Assembly: GCA_943368475.1 (NCBI GenBank)
Contig: CALRLF020000007.1
Span: 1-64,000, forward strand
Source: UBA1930 sp943368475
GTDB taxonomy: Bacteria; Bacteroidota; Bacteroidia; Chitinophagales; Chitinophagaceae
Length of the DNA: 64,000 bases
Reading direction: 5' to 3'
Shown: in pieces, positions 59,283-64,000 of the stretch
Layout: each line of letters begins with the position of its first letter
How positions within the stretch are numbered: the stretch's first letter is position 1
Position numbers and translations under genes: made by a program
Notes under the pieces: model-generated
Databases searched by the model: none
Seen by the model: the letters and a program-made list of their open reading frames with translations, nothing else
What the model was told of the DNA's origin: nothing

Positions 59283-61327
59283 ATATGAAGAAAAAAAATA
59301 AACATACCACCACAAAAAATACTGGAGAAATGAACCTTGCAAAAGGTGTGTTGGATGTTACACGTAGTGGTATTGGTTATGTGGTAATACCCAATGGAGC
59401 TGGTGATGTGTTGGTGCGTCAAGGAGATTTTAATACAGCTTTACATGGCGATACAGTTCGTGTAAAAATTGTAAAAGAAAACTTGAACTCTGGGCGTAAA
59501 GAAGGTAAAATATTAGAAGTAATCAGTCGTAAGCAAACTGAGTTTATTGGTCATTTGCAACTATCCAACAATTTTGCTTTTTTTGTTCCTGCAACCGAAA
59601 AACCAATGCCCGATTTATTTATTCCATTAGATAAAATAAATGGTGCAAAGCATAAAGAAAAAGTAATTGCAAGATTGGTGAAATGGGAAAAAGGTGATAA
59701 AAAACCAATTGGTGAAATTGTAAGTGTATTAACTGCAACAGATGAAAATGATGCAGCTATGAAAGAACTCTTAGCCGAAGCTGGATTCCCTCTATCTTTT
59801 CCTGAAGAAGTAATGAAAGAGGCCAATAAACTCACTGATGATTTTCCGGCAGATGAAATTAAAAAACGTAAAGACTTTAGAGACGTACTCACTTTTACCA
59901 TTGACCCAGTTGATGCAAAAGATTTTGATGATGCATTATCCATAAAAAAATTAAGTAAAGATGTATATGAAATTGGTGTGCATATTGCCGATGTAAGCCA
60001 TTATGTGCTGCCAGATTCTAAACTGGATGAAGAAGCTTATAAACGTGCAACATCAGTTTATTTGCCAGATCGAGTAAATCCTATGTTACCCGAAAAAATT
60101 TCGAATGAGCTGTGTTCTTTACGTCCACACGAAACGAAGTTTACTTTTTCTGCTGTATTTGAAATAACAACAAAAGGCGAAATAAAAAAATATTGGTTGG
60201 GTAAAACCATCATTCATTCTGATCATCGATTTGCGTATGAAGATGTACAAAAGATTATAGAAGAAAAGAATGGCAAAGGTATATATGAGGAAGAGTTGTT
60301 GTTGATGCATGATCTAGCACAAGGTTTACGTAAAGAAAGATTTAGCCACGGTGCTATTAATTTCTCTTCTCAAGAAGTACGTTTTAAATTAGATGACAAA
60401 GGGAAGCCAATTGGTATTGTTGTAAAAGAAAGTAAAGAAGCCAATCAGTTAATTGAAGAGTTTATGTTGTTGGCTAACAGAACAGTTGCTGAACACATTT
60501 TTAAATTGAAAGTAGTTGATAAAGAATCCTCGGCTGGAAAAGTACCTATTCCTTTTCCTTATCGTGTGCATGATCAGCCAGATGAAGAGAAGCTAAAACC
60601 ATTTACTGTTTTTGCTAAAAAGTATGGGCATAAATTCGATACGTCAACACCAGATAAAATTGCAGAAAGTTTTAATCAGTTGTTGTTAGATGCAAAAGGT
60701 AAACCAGAGCAACAAGTGTTGGAACAATTGGGCATTCGAACAATGGCTAAAGCAGTTTATACAGTGAATGATATTGGACATTATGGATTGGCATTTGAGC
60801 ATTACTGTCATTTTACTTCTCCCATTCGTCGTTATCCAGATGTATTGGTGCATCGTGTGTTACAAAGTGTTTTGCAAGGTAATACTATCAACGATAAAAA
60901 GATGGAAGAGAAGTGTAGACATGCGAGTGAACGTGAACGTGCAGCAATGGATTGTGAAAGATCTGGGAATAAATACAAACAAGTAGAATATTTGAAAGAC
61001 CATTTAGGCGAAATATTCGAAGGTGTAATTAGTGGTGTTGCCAGTTTTGGCTTTTGGGTAGAAACTGTTGCTCATAAATGTGAAGGCTTGGTAAGCATTG
61101 TTGGTTTGAGCGATTTCGACGATTTTAGAGCCATTGAAGGTGAATACAGTTTAGTTGGTAGAAGAAGTGGTAAAGTTTTTAGAATGGGAGATAAGGTATT
61201 TATTAAAGTTGTTGCAGCCAATTTAGATAAACGTCAGTTAGATTATGAATGGGTTATGAATCCTGACGTAAGTGAGGAATCTGTTAGTGAAAGAACTGTT
61301 GTTAAGTCTAAGCGTAAAAAGAAATAA
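59279..61327 (+). CDS. rnr: Ribonuclease R
   Basis: A 682-residue processive 3'-5' exoribonuclease with the RNase II/R layout: N-terminal Lys-rich segment, cold-shock-like OB domains (YVVIPNGAGDVLVRQGDFNT), the RNB catalytic block FTIDPVDAKDFDDALSIK (acidic residues near 214-222), and the late YGLAFEHYCHFTSPIRRYPD. The C-terminal S1 domain has GEIFEGVISGVASFGFWVET. The last residues are a basic tail (KSKRKKK). It ends the bioD-5-FCL-lpxK operon and is followed by a terminator. Confidence 0.95.
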   Translation: MNMKKKNKHTTTKNTGEMNLAKGVLDVTRSGIGYVVIPNGAGDVLVRQGDFNTALHGDTVRVKIVKENLNSGRKEGKILEVISRKQTEFIGHLQLSNNFAFFVPATEKPMPDLFIPLDKINGAKHKEKVIARLVKWEKGDKKPIGEIVSVLTATDENDAAMKELLAEAGFPLSFPEEVMKEANKLTDDFPADEIKKRKDFRDVLTFTIDPVDAKDFDDALSIKKLSKDVYEIGVHIADVSHYVLPDSKLDEEAYKRATSVYLPDRVNPMLPEKISNELCSLRPHETKFTFSAVFEITTKGEIKKYWLGKTIIHSDHRFAYEDVQKIIEEKNGKGIYEEELLLMHDLAQGLRKERFSHGAINFSSQEVRFKLDDKGKPIGIVVKESKEANQLIEEFMLLANRTVAEHIFKLKVVDKESSAGKVPIPFPYRVHDQPDEEKLKPFTVFAKKYGHKFDTSTPDKIAESFNQLLLDAKGKPEQQVLEQLGIRTMAKAVYTVNDIGHYGLAFEHYCHFTSPIRRYPDVLVHRVLQSVLQGNTINDKKMEEKCRHASERERAAMDCERSGNKYKQVEYLKDHLGEIFEGVISGVASFGFWVETVAHKCEGLVSIVGLSDFDDFRAIEGEYSLVGRRSGKVFRMGDKVFIKVVAANLDKRQLDYEWVMNPDVSEESVSERTVVKSKRKKK

Positions 61328-61346
61328 ATCTGTTTTGGTATAAACT

Positions 61347-61379
61347 AAAAAACCTGTACTTGTGGTACAGGTTTTTTTA
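61347..61379. terminator. Terminator between rnr and the T9SS gene
   Basis: Perfect 13-bp stem AAAAAACCTGTAC / GTACAGGTTTTTT with a 5-base loop and T tails on both strands, so it can end both convergent transcripts. Confidence 0.92.
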
Positions 61380-61400
61380 TAAATAGGTTACAAATTAAAA

Positions 61401-62606
61401 TTATTGTACAACTACTTTGTCGTAATAAACAGATTTGCCACTGTTGTTGGTTACTTTAATAAAATACAATCCACTCGCTGCACCTTTCGGTAAGTTAATT
61501 TTTTCGTTTTGTAAACCATTTATAGCAACAGTTTTTGTAATTACTCGTTTGCCATTGGCATCGCTCAATTCAACTGAATAATTACCAGCTGGTAACTTAT
61601 CAAACTGAACGGCAAATGTTTTATTTACTGCAGGATTAGGATAAACTGAGATTGAATTATTTAATTTCACATCTTCCAAAACTGGATTAGCTTTTGTATT
61701 TTGATAAGCCAAATTTGCATTTGCTAAATCCGATGCATTGTACACTGTTGCATCAGTCTTATCAATTGGTTTTGCATCAAGTGTAGATAAATTAACCTTG
61801 TAGTAATTATCTATTTGTGTAGCACTGCTAACAAATACATCTCCATTAATATCAACAGCAGCACCATTTGTAGTAAAATTCGATGGTAGATTTTTTACAG
61901 TACCAATATGCTCAGCTATTCTTGTTGCAATATTAATTTTAAACACCTGATTGCGATAAGTAAACAAATATAAATTGCCGTAAACATCAGCAATTAAATC
62001 GCCACCCCAACTTGTACATTGGTTGTGTACACTTATGCCATTATTTTTTTTGCTGTCTACTAATGCTCCCAATTTAGTAATTACAGGTTTGGTTCCTGTT
62101 GTAAATTGAATAAGCTGATTGCCATCGTTTGTAAGAGCATAGCCATTTCCGTCAGCGGCAAAAGTCATACGTGTTATTACATTACTTTCATCTACACGAG
62201 GTCCGGTTGAGTAATTTATATCTGTATTTACAATAACAACAGTTTCACTATTGTTTAAATCAATGTAACGTAAATCATTGCCCCACATTTGAGAAAAGTA
62301 TAAACGATTATTTTTTGCATCAAATGCAGTTGCAGCAACACCATTGGCCGTTGGCACACCAGTTTGTTGTGGAAGAATAAGCCGAGCATCAGCATTCAAG
62401 AAATTGTATTGTACCTGTTTGGCATCGCTTGCACTGTACAATGTTCTAAGAACGTTGCCATTGTTTAAATCAATTTCTCTAATGGCTGTCCAAACATAAT
62501 TGCCTTTGCCCTCACCTGTAATTGCAAATGCTCTATTTGCCTGAGCTTGGCTTTTGTTGCTAATAATAGCAGTAAGTAAAAGGATGGGTAAAAATAATTT
62601 CTTCAT
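61401..62606 (-). CDS. Secreted protein with T9SS type A sorting domain
   Basis: A 401-residue protein with a signal peptide (MKKLFLPILLLTAIISNKSQ then AQA). The middle part has propeller-like repeats (VAATAFDAKNNRLYFSQMWG, MTFAADGNGYALTNDGNQLI, GGDLIADVYGNLYLFTYRNQ, GAAVDINGDVFVSSATQI). The last ~80 residues (NSISVYPNPAVNKTFAVQFD then NLPKGAASGLYFIKVTNNSG) are a T9SS type A sorting domain, so it is exported to the surface. Function unknown. TTTG-N23-TAGGTTTC (minus, 62622-62656) may be its promoter. Confidence 0.87.
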   Translation of the reverse strand: MKKLFLPILLLTAIISNKSQAQANRAFAITGEGKGNYVWTAIREIDLNNGNVLRTLYSASDAKQVQYNFLNADARLILPQQTGVPTANGVAATAFDAKNNRLYFSQMWGNDLRYIDLNNSETVVIVNTDINYSTGPRVDESNVITRMTFAADGNGYALTNDGNQLIQFTTGTKPVITKLGALVDSKKNNGISVHNQCTSWGGDLIADVYGNLYLFTYRNQVFKINIATRIAEHIGTVKNLPSNFTTNGAAVDINGDVFVSSATQIDNYYKVNLSTLDAKPIDKTDATVYNASDLANANLAYQNTKANPVLEDVKLNNSISVYPNPAVNKTFAVQFDKLPAGNYSVELSDANGKRVITKTVAINGLQNEKINLPKGAASGLYFIKVTNNSGKSVYYDKVVVQ

Positions 62607-62621
62607 AAACTTTTGATTTTA

Positions 62622-62656
62622 GAAACCTAATTTATGAAGAAATAAGTTGATGCAAA
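62622..62656 (-). promoter_or_regulatory. Candidate promoter of the T9SS gene
   Basis: On the minus strand TTTG at 62653-62656 and TAGGTTTC at 62622-62629, separated by 23 bp. One mismatch in the -7 box. Confidence 0.42.
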
Positions 62657-62674
62657 CAAATATTTTATGAACGA

Positions 62675-63496
62675 TTAAACAACAACAGCTGAGTCAATTG
62701 TTTTTTTAACACTTCCGTATTTTAAAAGCATTTCTTTTGCAATAGTATAATCGGTAATTGATAACTGTTCCATTACCATTTTCACACCACGGTCTACCAA
62801 CTTTTCATTGCTTAGTTGCATGTTCACCATTTTATTATCCTCTACTCTGCCTAATTGAATCATTACAGTAGTACTAATCATGTTTAAGACCAGTTTTTGT
62901 GCAGTACCACTTTTCATTCTTGTACTTCCAGTCACAAATTCTGGACCTACTACTACTTCAACAGGGTAATCAGCAGCTGCTGAAACAGGAGAGTTGGGGT
63001 TGCAGCAAATACTACCTGTTGCAATATTTCTTTTTTTACATTCTTCTAAAGCCCCAATTACATAAGGTGTTGTGCCACTTGCAGCAAGTCCAATAACTAC
63101 ATCTTTATCGGTAATGTCGTATTCTAATAAGTCAGTCCAGCCTTGCAATTTGTTGTCTTCTGCAAATTCAACAGCTTCAGTGATGGCTTTATAACCACCA
63201 GCAATGATGCCAATTACTAAACCATAAGGCACACCATAAGTAGGTGGGCATTCACTGGCATCTACAATACCCAATCGTCCACTTGTACCTGCACCTATAT
63301 AAAATAATCGACCACCCGAAAGCATTTTATCACTAATTACAGAAGTCAATTTTTCTATTTGTGGAATGGCTTTTTCAACAGCCAATGGAACAGTTTTATC
63401 TTCCTCATTAATATTGGTAAGTACTTCTTCTACAGACATTTTTTCCAAGTGTCTGTAAGTTGAGGGTTGTTCGGTAACTCGTATGAATTTATTCAT
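62675..63496 (-). CDS. murQ: N-acetylmuramic acid 6-phosphate etherase
   Basis: A 273-residue SIS-fold enzyme that removes lactate from MurNAc-6-phosphate to give GlcNAc-6-phosphate, a step of peptidoglycan recycling. Features are the SIS-type phosphosugar motif FYIGAGTSGRLGIVDASECP (near residues 66-85), AITEAVEFAEDN, VIGLAASGTTPYVIGALEEC and VTGSTRMKSGTAQKLVLNMI. The length fits the family. An amino-sugar kinase gene lies 49 bp upstream on the same strand, so the two are an operon. Confidence 0.95.
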   Translation of the reverse strand: MNKFIRVTEQPSTYRHLEKMSVEEVLTNINEEDKTVPLAVEKAIPQIEKLTSVISDKMLSGGRLFYIGAGTSGRLGIVDASECPPTYGVPYGLVIGIIAGGYKAITEAVEFAEDNKLQGWTDLLEYDITDKDVVIGLAASGTTPYVIGALEECKKRNIATGSICCNPNSPVSAAADYPVEVVVGPEFVTGSTRMKSGTAQKLVLNMISTTVMIQLGRVEDNKMVNMQLSNEKLVDRGVKMVMEQLSITDYTIAKEMLLKYGSVKKTIDSAVVV

Positions 63497-63545
63497 ATCA
63501 GCAAATTAACGCAAAATATTGCGGATTTATTCTGATAAATGTAAG

Positions 63546-64000
63546 TTACTTATGGTAATTTATCAAACCTTCCATTGGTTTTTTTAAAACAGTACCCAAT
63601 TCCAGCTCATAGGAGCTGCATAAATCTTTCAAAATGTCTTTAAAACCGTAGGCTATGCTACCCACAAAATGAATAGGTAATGTCCAGCTTTCACTGTATT
63701 TATTCAGGTGGGTAAAGAAAAAATCATTCAGGCAATCTTCAATTATGTTTTCAACCATAAAATGACCTCTATTTTCGGCTAAAAATTTTGCAAAAGTGGC
63801 TAAGTATCGGTTGGCCAATGGCTTTTTATAAACCGATTCAAGTATTTCGTTTTTGTTAGTGTTAAACAGTTTTTCAAACCGGTTCATTAAATCTTCGTCA
63901 AACGTATTGTACAAATAATATTGAATTACTTTCTTGCCTAAATAAGCTCCACTGCCTTCATCTCCAAGTATATAACCTAAACCTGGACTGTTTTTTACAA
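63546..64000 (-). CDS. BadF/BadG-type N-acetylglucosamine/MurNAc kinase, C-terminal part (partial)
   Basis: The frame stays open to the window edge, so about 150 C-terminal residues are seen and the start is missing. A TTG inside the window at 63914 is not the true start. Just upstream of it the translation reads GLGYILGDEGSGAYLGKKVI, the phosphate- and sugar-binding block of ASKHA-fold N-acetylglucosamine kinases. The later PIHFVGSIAYGFKDILKDLC belongs to the same fold. Its place just before murQ suggests it phosphorylates MurNAc or GlcNAc from the cell wall, producing the MurQ substrate; that is inference. Confidence 0.85.
   Translation of the reverse strand, partial: VKNSPGLGYILGDEGSGAYLGKKVIQYYLYNTFDEDLMNRFEKLFNTNKNEILESVYKKPLANRYLATFAKFLAENRGHFMVENIIEDCLNDFFFTHLNKYSESWTLPIHFVGSIAYGFKDILKDLCSSYELELGTVLKKPMEGLINYHK

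Overview
The window is a 64-kb, AT-rich piece of a Bacteroidota chromosome, most likely Chitinophagaceae. This rests on the SusD-like protein, the type IX secretion (T9SS) C-terminal domains, DUF4397/DUF4249/DUF3822/GSCFA proteins, a short 285-residue RpoD and several promoter boxes of the Bacteroidota form TAnnTTTG. I saw no rRNA, tRNA, CRISPR array, transposase, phage or plasmid gene. Most of it is ordinary chromosomal gene content in short operons on both strands, with hairpin terminators at many convergent ends.

Layout. 1-6.2 kb: the end of a SusD gene and a run of exported proteins (DUF4397, a large MG2/TonB-plug protein, DUF4197, a YafK-type L,D-transpeptidase). 6.2-8.1 kb: miaE diverging from bioF. 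8.1-14.4 kb: a polysaccharide island (GH43, acetyl-esterase-like hydrolase, pectin methylesterase, and an opposing Asl1/GH128-like hydrolase with a T9SS tail). 14.6-18 kb: dipeptide epimerase, ECF sigma factor, NUDIX, pyrE and a small metal-binding-like protein. 18-20.5 kb: a blaI-blaR1 pair with two matching palindromes upstream. 20.6-31 kb: lipid enzymes (sterol-desaturase-like, acyl desaturase), rlmB, an HMG-CoA-lyase-like gene, GSCFA, DUF2809, a methyltransferase and glutaminyl cyclase. 31-40 kb (minus strand): tryptophan 2,3-dioxygenase, di-haem cytochrome, ATP-dependent ligase plus exonuclease, DUF2256, aminotransferase, DUF4397, serine hydrolase. 40-50.5 kb: kdsA, SDR-type threonine dehydrogenase, FKBP, a cystathionine-beta-synthase-like enzyme, exonuclease, glycosyltransferase, EamA transporter, a truncated kinase, DUF2452, rpoD. 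50.5-64 kb: DUF4249, trxB-folB-TPR-ACBP, MATE, DUF3822-rsmD, the tightly overlapped bioD-5-FCL-lpxK-rnr operon, a T9SS protein, murQ and a partial amino-sugar kinase.

Genes that work together: bioF and bioD (biotin, at separate loci); kdsA and lpxK (LPS); murQ with its kinase, the Ala-Glu epimerase and the L,D-transpeptidase (cell-wall turnover); and GH43, esterase and pectin methylesterase (pectin or xylan breakdown).

No clear new multi-gene system was found. The most unusual signal is in the repeats. (1) At least ten short arrays share an exact 7-bp period but not a sequence, and several lie inside or at the ends of conserved genes (bioF, rlmB, mvaB, folB, bioD, a signal peptide). (2) A dispersed 55-80-bp element with a GTGCGACGCC-like core occurs seven times, once fused into the pectin methylesterase reading frame. 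(3) A CCACRGAG-type repeat family includes a diverged 133-bp tandem duplication.
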